From positions 1 to 34,637 of the forward strand of contig NZ_JAUDEA010000018.1 of the NCBI RefSeq assembly GCF_030372065.1: a stretch of DNA of 34,637 nt. The letters run 5' to 3'. Origin of the DNA: Thermophilibacter provencensis. GTDB lineage: Bacteria > Actinomycetota > Coriobacteriia > Coriobacteriales > Atopobiaceae. A program made the translations under genes and the position numbers. Below the pieces are notes generated by a model, which saw only the letters and a program-made list of their open reading frames with translations, had not been told where the DNA came from and did no database searches. This document shows, one piece after another, positions 7,493-15,337 of the stretch; position 1 is the first letter of the stretch; every line of letters begins with the position of its first letter.

Positions 7493-8380
7493 CCCCAACG
7501 TGTTGGCTATGATCGTGGCGGCTCCGGCAAGATAGGCCTCCTTGGCCTCCTCGTCGTAGCAGAGGCGGTCGTAGCGCTGTGCCTCCCCAAAGGTCATCTC
7601 GTCGTCATCCTCCTCCCAGCTGTAAGGGTTGCCGTTGGCGTCGACGCCCTCGTGGACGACGTGGGTCTCGTCCACCCAGACGCGCTCGGGGTGCTCGGGC
7701 GCGTCCGTGGGCACCGCGGCGTACGGGTGCCAGATGAGCCTATAGACTGGCTCGGTGCCCGGCATGCCCTCGGGGTAGTCCTTCTCCTCTAGGAAGAGCA
7801 GGTACTCCTGCCCCTCGCGGTAGGGGACGCAGCAGTCCCCGTAGCCAAACGTGACCATACGCTCGTCGCCCTGCTGCCCCTTGCCGGTGGGATTGTGGTC
7901 GGGCGTGGATATCCGCAGGTTCTCAAAGACGTCGATCGTGTCACCCACGTCAACGCTCGCTCTGTCGTTACGCACCATGCCCGTCACCGTGAACGCGCAT
8001 CGAAACGCCTGGTAGACGTACTCCCGCTCGCCGGTGAACGTTGCCGTGACCACCAGGGGCGCGTAGTCGGCGGGGTTCTCTACGGCCGCGCTCGTGAGGT
8101 AGAGCTCGTCGGCCGCGTCATCGGCCGGGGCGACGCCCATCGCCTCGCGCTCGGCAAGGGCGGCCTCGAGGTCGTCTTCGGTCGCCAGCGCGAGTTGGAG
8201 CACGTGATCGGTGCGGACGTCGTACGGCAGCGCGTCGAGCGCGGCCGGGTCCGCAGAGAAGTCCGTCACGCTCGCGCGAAACGCCAGCGCCAGCGCGTCG
8301 CACGCGGCGAGCACGAGCGCCACCGCCACGGCAAAGACGCGTCCTGTGAGCCTTGGGAGCCTCAGCGTTCTTCTCGCCAT
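7487..8380 (-). CDS. Putative lipoprotein, last gene of a four-gene ABC operon
   Basis: A 297-aa secreted protein. A basic start (MARRTLRLPRLTGR), hydrophobic core and VLAAC lipobox-like sequence (Cys about residue 26) suggest lipidation, although the hydrophobic stretch continues beyond the cysteine, so a signal anchor is possible. The rest is acidic and soluble; two cysteines in GDCCVPY and a G..YLLFLEEK strand suggest a beta-rich extracellular domain. I recognise no family. ATG at 8380 is chosen over GTG at 8389 because GGGAGGGG lies at proper distance. The start encodes tandem AGA AGA arginine codons within a GTTCTTCTCG motif. It follows the ATPase with a 5-bp gap. Confidence 0.7.
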   Translation of the reverse strand: MARRTLRLPRLTGRVFAVAVALVLAACDALALAFRASVTDFSADPAALDALPYDVRTDHVLQLALATEDDLEAALAEREAMGVAPADDAADELYLTSAAVENPADYAPLVVTATFTGEREYVYQAFRCAFTVTGMVRNDRASVDVGDTIDVFENLRISTPDHNPTGKGQQGDERMVTFGYGDCCVPYREGQEYLLFLEEKDYPEGMPGTEPVYRLIWHPYAAVPTDAPEHPERVWVDETHVVHEGVDANGNPYSWEEDDDEMTFGEAQRYDRLCYDEEAKEAYLAGAATIIANTLGS

Positions 8381-8385
8381 GCGAA

Positions 8386-9054
8386 TCACCCCTCCCGCAC
8401 GATGCGCCCGTCCGCCATGTAGAAGCGCCGCTCGAAGAGCGCCTCGAGGTCGGGCTCGTTGTGGCAGGCCAGGAGCACCGTGGCGCCGCGTTCGCGCTCC
8501 TCGCGAATGATGCGGCAGACGAGCGCGATGCCGTCCACGTCGAGCGCATTGGTAGGCTCGTCGAGCACGAGGAGCCCGGGCGACTCCATCACGGCCTGCG
8601 CCACCGCGAGCCGCTGCTTCATGCCCAGGCTGTAGGCGCCGTACTCGCGCCCGTCGTCCGGGTTCAGGCCAACGCGCTCGAGCGCGGCGCGGATCTCTCG
8701 CTCGCCGATGGCGCCGCGGATGCTCGCGAGCAGGCGTAGGTTGTCGAGGCCGGTGTACTCCTCCCAGAAGCCAACGTTCTCCAGGATGAGGCCGAGCCCG
8801 GCCGGGAAGCTCGCGTCGCGCCCGATGCGCTGGCCAAAGACGTCGATCGTGCCGGACGTGAGGTGGATGAGGCCGGCGATGGCGCGAAAGAGCATCGTCT
8901 TGCCGGACCCGTTGATGCCGGAAAAGCCGTAGATGTCCCCGCGCGGCAGCTCGAGCGAGACGTCGTCAAGTACCGTGCGCCGGCGGATTACCTTTGTGGC
9001 GTGGCTGATGACGATCTTGTCCGTGCCGGCGGTCGTGATGGTGGGGTCAGTCAT
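8386..9054 (-). CDS. ABC transporter ATP-binding protein
   Basis: A 222-aa ATPase with Walker A GINGSGKT (about residues 39-46), signature YSLGMKQR, Walker B LLVLDEP and switch His in ACHNEPD. It has the minimal single-domain size without the C-terminal extension of BcrA-like proteins. The ATG at 9054 lies 8 bp inside the 3' end of the upstream permease, so translation is coupled. It should energise the two permeases encoded by the same operon. Substrate unknown. Confidence 0.9.
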   Translation of the reverse strand: MTDPTITTAGTDKIVISHATKVIRRRTVLDDVSLELPRGDIYGFSGINGSGKTMLFRAIAGLIHLTSGTIDVFGQRIGRDASFPAGLGLILENVGFWEEYTGLDNLRLLASIRGAIGEREIRAALERVGLNPDDGREYGAYSLGMKQRLAVAQAVMESPGLLVLDEPTNALDVDGIALVCRIIREERERGATVLLACHNEPDLEALFERRFYMADGRIVREG

Positions 9055-10654
9055 GGCGGTCACCTCCGAGGATGTCGAGCCGGCGCGCCTCGCGGACAAC
9101 GAGCGCACAGGCGAGAAGGACGAGCAGCAGCAGATAGGCGAGGGAGAGGGGCGCGCTCGCGCCGATGGGCGCGGCGTGGAAGGCGGCCGTGGCGGCGGCG
9201 CTCGGCAGCCAGGGTGTGAGCGCGACGACGGCGCTCTCGGGGAGAAAGACGCAGGCCACGAGGCTCGTTGCGTGTGCCACGGCCACGACGGCCCAGGCTA
9301 TGACGGCGTCCAGGCGCAGCGCGAGCAGGTTGACGAGAAGGACGAGCAGCACGGAGCCGGCCACGGAAAATGGCAGGACCTGCGCGAGCGCGGCGGCAAC
9401 GTCTTCGAGGACGTCACCGGAGCCCAGAAGGCACGCCGCCGCCGCGACCGTTGGCGCGAGGGCGCCGTACGCCCCGGCAAGAAGCGCAAGCTGGCCGGTC
9501 CTTATCAGCGCCCAACGGGTCCGCGCGTTGCAGCGCTTTGGTGTGCGCGCTCCGCAAACCTGTCCCGAAATCTCTGCACGGAAAAACACGTCCCCAAATG
9601 ACAGACGGGGCAAGAGGAGGGGAGCGTGGGTGAGGTCTGAGGTGAGGAAGCTAGCAAGGAGCCAGGCGAGGGCAAGGGGCGGTAGGAGGGCGCCGACCGT
9701 GCCAAAGAGGTCGATGCCTAGGTCGTTGGGGAGAAAGATCGTTCCGGCGTGAAGGCGCGCGAGGGCGTAGATTGGGTTGCCGCGCGACAGGAGGAAGGCC
9801 ACGAGGGCGGCGGCCCCCACGCAGGCGCAAACGCGCCCCAGGTAGCGGCGGCGCAGAGGGAGCCAGAGGACGAGGTGCCTCTCGCCGCGAGAGCTCTTCT
9901 CGCCTGGCCCGCTACCGCCCTCGCCGAGCACGTCTCGCCGACGTAGGGCGAGCGCCGCCACGCCCATGAGTGTGGCAATCGCGACGGCGTACTTTGCCAT
10001 GCAGGCGAGAGCGTCGGCGGTGTCCGGCACGTTGCGGGGTGGCATCGTGCAGAGCCATCCCCAGCGGTCGAGCGGGGTGTCGTTCAGGAGCCGTCCCTGG
10101 AGGAGGTAGCCGACCGCGCCGTAGGCAAGCGCCACAACAGCAGCGGCCGGCACGAGCGAGGTGAGCGCGTACGCGGCGAGCATGAGCACGGCGCATACGA
10201 GGAAGAAGAGCGCCTGCCGCGCGAGGATGCCGAGAAACGCGAGCACAAGCTGCGGCGATGCCGTTTCGGCAGGAACCTGTGGCACGACAATGACGAGCCC
10301 GCTCACGAGCGCGACCACGGAGAGCATGAGCGCCTTGCCCGCGGCGATGCCGAGGAAGTCCGCCACCGCCCAGCCGCGCGAGCGCATCCGCACGAGCCGG
10401 TGCGCGTCAAGCAGGCCCTCGAGGTGGCCCGCACAGGCATAGACGAGCAGCGGCACGAGGAGGAACGCGGCGGAGCTGGCATCCGTCACCCACATGTAGC
10501 CGTAGAGCGCCCCGCTCGTGCCCGGGATATAGCTCCAGAAGTCGATGGGCCGCGCGAACCATTGCCACGCGCGCAGCGCGAGCACGATGGCGAGCGCCCG
10601 GCGGCAGCGGCGGTCGAGCACGCGCAGACGCAGGGTGTCGGCTAGGGTGCTCAT
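9047..10654 (-). CDS. Large ABC-2 type permease, carrying an in-frame repeat insertion
   Basis: A 535-aa, very hydrophobic protein with about 12 transmembrane segments in two similar halves (TM clusters before and after a basic region near residues 235-260). The start is the ATG at 10654, which forms an ATGA overlap with the preceding permease; the open frame continues upstream only as a shadow of that gene. Residues about 354-366 (GDVFFRAEISGQV) are encoded by a sequence about 80% identical to an arm of the intergenic palindromic element at 25969-26008, implying that a mobile repeat became part of the protein. The adjoining residues to about 378 (GARTPKRCNAR) are also unusually basic for a membrane permease. 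Confidence 0.75.
   Translation of the reverse strand: MSTLADTLRLRVLDRRCRRALAIVLALRAWQWFARPIDFWSYIPGTSGALYGYMWVTDASSAAFLLVPLLVYACAGHLEGLLDAHRLVRMRSRGWAVADFLGIAAGKALMLSVVALVSGLVIVVPQVPAETASPQLVLAFLGILARQALFFLVCAVLMLAAYALTSLVPAAAVVALAYGAVGYLLQGRLLNDTPLDRWGWLCTMPPRNVPDTADALACMAKYAVAIATLMGVAALALRRRDVLGEGGSGPGEKSSRGERHLVLWLPLRRRYLGRVCACVGAAALVAFLLSRGNPIYALARLHAGTIFLPNDLGIDLFGTVGALLPPLALAWLLASFLTSDLTHAPLLLPRLSFGDVFFRAEISGQVCGARTPKRCNARTRWALIRTGQLALLAGAYGALAPTVAAAACLLGSGDVLEDVAAALAQVLPFSVAGSVLLVLLVNLLALRLDAVIAWAVVAVAHATSLVACVFLPESAVVALTPWLPSAAATAAFHAAPIGASAPLSLAYLLLLVLLACALVVREARRLDILGGDRHD
9559..9595. repeat. Half-copy of the intergenic palindromic element, inside a permease gene
   Basis: This 37-bp stretch aligns without gaps to 25971-26007 (right arm of the element between clpX and the GT8 gene) with 30 of 37 positions identical by hand. 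Shared blocks are CCTGTCCC, CTCTG, AAAAACACGTCCC. No inverted partner was seen nearby, so only one arm is present. It is read in frame in the permease on the minus strand. Confidence 0.7.
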
Positions 10655-11541
10655 AGCAGCACGTCCCTCCCGCGGGCGAGCGCCCACGCGATGGCGGCGA
10701 CCACCGCAAGCGTTGCCGCCAGGGGCGCAAGCGCCATGAAGGCGAGCGAGGTCTCGGGCGCTGCACCGGGGTAGAGGTAGTTCGAGAGCGCGGCCCAGCG
10801 AGGAAGCACGAACAGGGAGAGCAGGTAGACGAGCGTGGGCGCGCCGAGCACCACGAGACGGCTCCTCCTCGTGTAGAGCGAGACCGCCACCGACGCCGCC
10901 GCCATGATGGCCGCCCAGAGGGCGTCGTAGCAGATGAAGATCAGGTTGTGCAGGTAGGGATGGGACCATCGCAGGTCCCAGAGCAAAAGCTCCATCGAGC
11001 CGGTGCCAAAGACGTCCGGCATGGAGGCGGCGTCGTTGAAGCTCGTGACAAAGCCGTCCGGAGCGCTCGCGGGAAAGACGAGAAGCGCCAGCGCCTGCGA
11101 GAGGAGCAGCGGCACGAGCACGACGACAAAGGCGGCGAGCGCCGCCGCGCACGCGGTCGCCCAGACGTAGCGGGCCGTGGTTGTCCTTGTTGCCACGCAT
11201 CCTGCGGCGCGGCAGCGCACGTCAAGGTAGAGCGTGTCGGCGAAGGCCGAGGACGAGACGATGAAGAGCAGGAAGAAGACGAGCACCGCCCAGGGCGCAA
11301 CGCCAAGGTAGTCCGCGTTTCCCGCCCAGCCCGCGGCTGCGGAGGGGAGCTCGCCCGCATCGTGCCCCCAGAAGGAGGCAAGCGTCTGGGCAAAGGAGGC
11401 GGCCACCACCAGCATCATGAAGAGGAAGGCGTAGCGGGCCATCCGGGAATGCGCGGCTCGTGCGAGCTGCATGCGAAAGATGCCGTGGTTCCTCGCTCGA
11501 CGCCTTGCGCGACGTTCCGTGGATGAAGGTCTCCGTGTCAT
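10651..11541 (-). CDS. ABC-2 type permease, first gene of the minus-strand operon
   Basis: A 296-aa membrane protein with about six transmembrane segments (for example residues 35-55, 80-102, 130-160, 205-225, 232-250, 270-288). The start at ATG 11541 is set by TAGGAGG seven bases upstream; the basic N-terminus (TRRPSSTERRARRRARNHG) precedes the first helix. The stop overlaps the next permease as ATGA. The order permease-permease-ATPase-lipoprotein indicates one exporter-type complex plus an accessory surface protein (inference). Confidence 0.75.
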   Translation of the reverse strand: MTRRPSSTERRARRRARNHGIFRMQLARAAHSRMARYAFLFMMLVVAASFAQTLASFWGHDAGELPSAAAGWAGNADYLGVAPWAVLVFFLLFIVSSSAFADTLYLDVRCRAAGCVATRTTTARYVWATACAAALAAFVVVLVPLLLSQALALLVFPASAPDGFVTSFNDAASMPDVFGTGSMELLLWDLRWSHPYLHNLIFICYDALWAAIMAAASVAVSLYTRRSRLVVLGAPTLVYLLSLFVLPRWAALSNYLYPGAAPETSLAFMALAPLAATLAVVAAIAWALARGRDVLL

Positions 11542-11593
11542 GCGCCACCTCCTATTCCGTTGTCTCAAGCGTAGTTGTCGCTTGTACGTAAGA

Positions 11594-11647
11594 CCAGTGA
11601 CCGATTTGTCATATGCGCAGGTCGCTGCGTGACGGAACTGTCACTGG
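11594..11647. promoter_or_regulatory. Inverted repeat in the divergent intergenic region
   Basis: CCAGTGAC (11594-11601) and GTCACTGG (11640-11647) form an 8-bp inverted repeat 38 bp apart, midway between the divergent permease operon and the FtsX-type gene. It may be a shared operator. No confident promoter hexamers were identified on either side. Confidence 0.3.
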
Positions 11648-11689
11648 CGCAGGCTCCTCTCGTGCTGCATGATGGCATGAGGGGTGCCC

Positions 11690-14275
11690 ATGTCCATGCA
11701 GCTCAGCGTCTTCACGCACTACGCCATTCGCTCGCTTGCCGTTAACCGCACGCGCACGGTCGTGACCGCGGCGGGCGTGGCGCTTGCGTGTGCGCTGCTC
11801 ACCTTCGTGCTGGTGCTGGTGGGGAGCCTGCGGGCGGGCCTCGTTGCGAGTGAGGTGGCCTTGGAGGGCGCCTGGCAGGTGAGCTTCTCGCAGATTGACG
11901 AGGGGCAGCTCGCCCGCGTTGAGGACGAGCTCGGCGACCCTCTCGCCGTGCGACGAGACCTCGGCGCGGCGCTCACGGGTGATGCTGAGGTTCCGCTGCT
12001 CAACGTCGTTACCACGCTGACGGGCGAGAAGGACCTCGTCGTGGAGCCGTCTCTCGCGGACGGCCGATGGCCGGAGGCGCCGGGTGAGGTCGCGGTGCCC
12101 TCGCACTGGGCGAAGACGTGGCCCGTGGGCTCGACGGTCGAGCTCTCGCTCGCGCGTCGCCAGCGGTCGTCGGGCGGCATCTCGGCTTACGAATACCCCC
12201 CGAGCTATGAGCTTGACGAGAAGGGCGAGGTGCAGCTTGCCGAGGAGTTCGTGGATGTGGGCGAGCCGCGGGCCCTGACCGTCGTGGGCATTGTCGACGG
12301 GGACGCGGACGTGGCCTACGTCTGCCCGGACGAGACGGACTGTGGGCCGGAGCCGCTGACCTTTGCGTGGGCGGCGCCCGACCTTGGCGTAGACGAACTC
12401 GACCAGGTGACGGAGGGCATCTGCGAGCAGGGCGGGTACTCCTCCTATCACAACGCACTCTTGGAGTATCTGAGCCTGGGAAACAGCCGCGGCTTTGACA
12501 TGAGCGTCGGGTTTATTGGTGCGTGCGCCTCTGCCCTGGCGTGCCTCGTGACGGTAACGCTCATATCGGGCTCCTTCCGCGTCTCGGTCGTGGAGCGCGT
12601 GCGCCAGTTCGGGCTGCTCTCCTCTGCGGGGGCATCCCGCCGCCAGCTCGTGCGCGTCGTCCTTGCGGAGGCGGCGCTGCTCTGCGCCGCGGGCATCCCC
12701 GTGGGGCTTGTGCTCGGCGTAGCTTTGGACGCCGTGGCACTGTCGCTCGCCGCTGAGGGTACGACATTTGTGACACGCGGTCTGCCGATCGCGTTGAGCG
12801 TGGAGCCTACTGCGCTTCTTGTCGCTGCGGGCGTGTCCGTGGCAGCGGTGTTTGTCGGCGCGCTTGCACCCGCGCTCCGTGCAAGCCGCCTGCCCGCCGT
12901 CGAGGCCATGCGCGGGGTAGAAGCCAACCTGGGCTCGTCGGTGGGGAGAGGGCCCGGCGCTCGGACAGCTTCGGCGCACAGAGCGCGCCTGCAGAACTCG
13001 CGGCGGACCCTCTCCCCACCGACGAGCCGCGAGGTTCCCGTCCTTCTCGCCCGGCGCTTCCGTCGTTCGGGCAGGTCGCGCGGAAGGGCGACGGTGGCTG
13101 CGCTCGCGCTTTCCGTGGCGCTTCTGGTGGGCGGTGGCGTCATGGCGACCTATCAGGGAGAGACCATTTTCGCGGGGACGCCTGCGGACGTGAGCGTGAA
13201 GGTGAGTCGCGAGGGAGCTGCGGCTGCGCTGGGTGCCAAGAGCGAGCTTGCCTATCTGCCTGCGCTGCTTGAGCGGCTGCGGGCGTTGGACGGCATTGAC
13301 GAGGCGGGCTTTGTCTCCAAGACGCAGGTCTCGTTGGACCTGGATGACAGTGCGGTGGCGTCGTGGGCGGACGAGGAGCTCTGGCGTCCCGATGGCAACG
13401 TCTTCGGCACGGTCCTCTACGTCGACGACGCCACATGGGCGCGTCTGTGCGAGGAGGTGGGCGCCGTGGCGGACCCGGGAGGCTGCATCGTCGTGAACGA
13501 GGTGACCGATGCGGACCGCGCGGGGGAGCGTCCGTTTTCCGAGGCGCTTCTCGACACGCGGCTCTCTGTCGTTGGGGCAGGCGTGTCGTGGAAGGTCGTG
13601 GGGCTTCTCGACGGGGTACCGGCGTGGTTCTGGCTCACGCGCGGCGAGCTTGAGAGTGTGCTTCCCACGGTGCTTGCGCCGGCGTCTGCCGTTGCGGATC
13701 TTGACCAGGAGCTCGTTGGGTACGGCATGGTCACGCTCTATGCCACGGCCGAGGACTCTGCGCGCGCCGCGGAGGAGGTCGAGCGTCTGCTCGAGGAGGA
13801 CCCTGCGCTTGTTGCCTTGGACGGTGCCGTGGACGAGCGGGCTGAGGCGCATCAGACTCAGGTGTACTACGCGGCGCTGGAGGTTTTGCTCTCGGGCGTT
13901 GGCATCGTCGCAGCAGTGGTCGGCCTGGCGAGCGCCTTTAACACCTCCGCCGCGAGCGTGCTGCTGCGCTCGCACGACTTTGCCGTGCTGCGCTCCGTGG
14001 GCATGGGGGAGCGGGCGCTGCGGCGGATGCTCGCGTACGAGTGCGTGCGGACGGCGGCGTGGGGCCTTGCGCTTGGTCTTGTTGCGGCGCTCGCGTTTGA
14101 CCTCTGGGTCTACGCGCGGGGCGGCATCAGCGTGCGGAGCCTGGGCTTCGTTGTTCCCTGGGTGCATGTTGCGGGAGCGGTGGCGCTGGTTGCGCTCGTC
14201 CTTCTCGCAAGCTGCATGTATGCGATGCGCCGCCTGCGGTCCGTCCCGCTTCTCGACGCCCTCCGCTCGGACTGA
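11690..14275 (+). CDS. FtsX/MacB-type ABC permease, two FtsX modules
   Basis: An 861-aa permease: N-terminal helix (about residues 18-40), a large extracellular domain, three helices (about 270-400, each module ending in a basic motif such as RASRLPAVEAMRG), then a second module with helix about 465-485, another extracellular domain and three C-terminal helices (about 730-850). This eight-helix double-FtsX layout is typical of transporters that act with a MacB/LolD-like ATPase on lipoproteins, peptides or antibiotics. No matching ATPase gene adjoins it here. ATG 11690 is preferred (GAGGGG five bases before); GTG 11684 and ATG 11696 are alternatives. The linker between modules (residues about 415-447) is encoded by a palindromic element at 12932-13028. 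Confidence 0.88.
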   Translation: MSMQLSVFTHYAIRSLAVNRTRTVVTAAGVALACALLTFVLVLVGSLRAGLVASEVALEGAWQVSFSQIDEGQLARVEDELGDPLAVRRDLGAALTGDAEVPLLNVVTTLTGEKDLVVEPSLADGRWPEAPGEVAVPSHWAKTWPVGSTVELSLARRQRSSGGISAYEYPPSYELDEKGEVQLAEEFVDVGEPRALTVVGIVDGDADVAYVCPDETDCGPEPLTFAWAAPDLGVDELDQVTEGICEQGGYSSYHNALLEYLSLGNSRGFDMSVGFIGACASALACLVTVTLISGSFRVSVVERVRQFGLLSSAGASRRQLVRVVLAEAALLCAAGIPVGLVLGVALDAVALSLAAEGTTFVTRGLPIALSVEPTALLVAAGVSVAAVFVGALAPALRASRLPAVEAMRGVEANLGSSVGRGPGARTASAHRARLQNSRRTLSPPTSREVPVLLARRFRRSGRSRGRATVAALALSVALLVGGGVMATYQGETIFAGTPADVSVKVSREGAAAALGAKSELAYLPALLERLRALDGIDEAGFVSKTQVSLDLDDSAVASWADEELWRPDGNVFGTVLYVDDATWARLCEEVGAVADPGGCIVVNEVTDADRAGERPFSEALLDTRLSVVGAGVSWKVVGLLDGVPAWFWLTRGELESVLPTVLAPASAVADLDQELVGYGMVTLYATAEDSARAAEEVERLLEEDPALVALDGAVDERAEAHQTQVYYAALEVLLSGVGIVAAVVGLASAFNTSAASVLLRSHDFAVLRSVGMGERALRRMLAYECVRTAAWGLALGLVAALAFDLWVYARGGISVRSLGFVVPWVHVAGAVALVALVLLASCMYAMRRLRSVPLLDALRSD
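12932..13028. repeat. Palindromic element in frame within the FtsX-type gene
   Basis: A perfect 21-bp inverted repeat (12932-12952 and 13008-13028; arms start GGCTCGTCGGTGGGG) encloses a 55-bp core. The complement of the core shares AGTTCTGCAG, CGCGC and a GC.GAAGC.GT..GAGC block with the core of the intergenic element at 27205-27334. In both, the sequence GGCGAGAAGGACGGG lies just outside the same arm. Here it is translated as the basic, low-complexity linker between two FtsX modules. Confidence 0.75.
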
Positions 14276-14338
14276 TGGTGACAAAGGTGACAGGGCTGTT
14301 TGTCATGATGACAAACAGCCCTGTCACCTTTGTCACCA
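14276..14338. repeat. Perfect 30-bp hairpin of the GTGACA family
   Basis: Arms 14276-14305 and 14309-14338 pair perfectly (TGGTGACAAAGGTGACAGGG outward) around TGA. It begins one base after the stop codon of the FtsX gene and lies between convergent genes, so it can act as a terminator in both directions, though no T-tract follows. The outer arm is shared with 25890-25968. Confidence 0.85.
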
Positions 14339-14369
14339 ACCTTCACTTAGCCGTCCCCGTTTGCGCCAA

Positions 14370-14429
14370 GTGTGCAGCAATCGAGAAAAACGGGCTCCGG
14401 AGGGGTCGTTTTTCTCGATTCATGCACAC
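14370..14429. terminator. Bidirectional terminator with CGAGAAAAACG stem
   Basis: GTGTGCA plus AATCGAGAAAAACG (14370-14392, two mismatched bases between) pairs with CGTTTTTCTCGATT plus TGCACAC (14407-14429). The loop is 14 nt. The A/T-rich inner stem supplies a run of T on either strand, as expected of a terminator serving the convergent FtsX and GNAT genes. It contains an inverted pair of the CGAGAA core motif. Confidence 0.6.
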
Positions 14430-14439
14430 TCAGTCTCGT

Positions 14440-14922
14440 CTAGAGCTCCCGTCGCCAGCGGGCTCCGCGCTCGGTGCGCTCGTAGGGCTCAAAGCCGGCG
14501 GCCGAGAAGCACCGCTGGGACGCGACGTTCCAGTCGTAGATCTCGCCCACGAGGACCTCGCGCCAGCCGAGGCCGCGCGCCCGCTCGCAGAGCGCCCCAA
14601 TCACGCGCCGACCGACGTGGTGTGCCCGCAGGTCCTTCTCGCCGATGACGATGGGGAGGTCACTTGGGCAGAGCGTGACGTCGCCGACCGCGCGCCAGCT
14701 GCCCGACGCGCCCTTGTCGCGCACCTCGATGTACCAGAGTTCGCCGCGCTCTGCGAGCCAGTCGTACATCCGCGCCAGCCGCTCGGGCGTGTAGGGCTCG
14801 CGCTTGCCGTCGACCATCCAGAGCGTCTCGGGGTCTTGGTACCACGAGAACGCCTCGACTGGTGGTGCGTCAAGTCGAACAAGTCGCAGGTCAGATGCTA
14901 TGTTAAGAACGTCTGGTGTCAT
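14440..14922 (-). CDS. GNAT family N-acetyltransferase
   Basis: A 160-aa acetyltransferase: the V..IGEKDLRAHHVGRRVIGALCERARGLG segment (about residues 88-116) is the acetyl-CoA-binding motif A region with Q/R-x-x-G-x-G degenerated to VGRRV, and NVASQRCFSAAGFEPYERTERG (about 134-155) is the classic RimJ/RimL-type C-terminal motif. Start ATG 14922 has AGGAG at proper distance; it lies inside the 3' end of the upstream small gene, so the two are coupled. Substrate unknown. Confidence 0.85.
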   Translation of the reverse strand: MTPDVLNIASDLRLVRLDAPPVEAFSWYQDPETLWMVDGKREPYTPERLARMYDWLAERGELWYIEVRDKGASGSWRAVGDVTLCPSDLPIVIGEKDLRAHHVGRRVIGALCERARGLGWREVLVGEIYDWNVASQRCFSAAGFEPYERTERGARWRREL

Positions 14923-15091
14923 CGGATCTCTCCTGAAGTCGCAGTTCGAGGCGACGAATCTTCTCGGTTGCCTCCTCGACCTTCTCCTCGACGTCTGGGA
15001 CGTCACAAGGAGGGTCGGGCACGCCTGTGAACCAGATTGATGTTCCGCCGAGCTCGTTGAACTTGAGGTACGGCCAGCGCGGAATGTCCAT
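14903..15091 (-). CDS. Small protein with C-terminal coiled coil, coupled to a GNAT
   Basis: A 62-aa protein beginning MDIPRWPYLKFNELGG, followed by a proline-rich turn (GVPDPPCDVP) and a charged heptad-like helix (VEEKVEEATEKIRRLELRL). The ribosome-binding site AAGGAGG lies seven bases before the ATG and the 3' end overlaps the GNAT gene by 20 bp; together these argue it is real. No family recognised. It could be a partner or the target of the acetyltransferase (speculative). Confidence 0.55.
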   Translation of the reverse strand: MDIPRWPYLKFNELGGTSIWFTGVPDPPCDVPDVEEKVEEATEKIRRLELRLQERSDDTRRS

Positions 15092-15237
15092 GGCGCCTCC
15101 TTAGTCAACCAAGAGGATTATCGCGCATTTTGCTATCTCAGATTGGTTGCTCCGGGGCTCGTACGTTGTTGAACGTTGGCGATGACGTCCCAGTCGTGCG
15201 TCCTTTGCAACCGAGAGCAACTCCATGGTCATCCCTC

Positions 15238-15297
15238 GTTATCGGCAGAATAATCATCAGATTTGTTGACTTCTTCGGCGGATAGTTTGCCGATAAC
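15238..15297. other. Inverted repeat in the 337-bp gap before the sigma factor gene
   Basis: GTTATCGGCA (15238-15247) and TGCCGATAAC (15288-15297) form a perfect 10-bp inverted repeat with a 40-bp AT-rich spacer. The remainder of the gap 15092-15428 shows no open frame with a ribosome-binding site. Whether it is an operator, an attachment-like scar or a hairpin for the minus-strand genes is open. Confidence 0.4.
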
Positions 15298-15337
15298 AGA
15301 AATGGAAAGGAAAGCTCGTTCTAGGATTCGTTTGGGT

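Noticed and set aside
10655..11200. N-terminal extension of the 535-aa permease
   Set aside because: The upstream part is Arg-rich shadow of the preceding permease; ATGA overlap fixes the start at 10654.
11609..14284. 891-codon open frame on the minus strand opposite the FtsX gene
   Set aside because: Composition is Arg/His/Ala-rich without hydrophobic pattern or motifs; it mirrors the GC-rich codon structure of the real gene.
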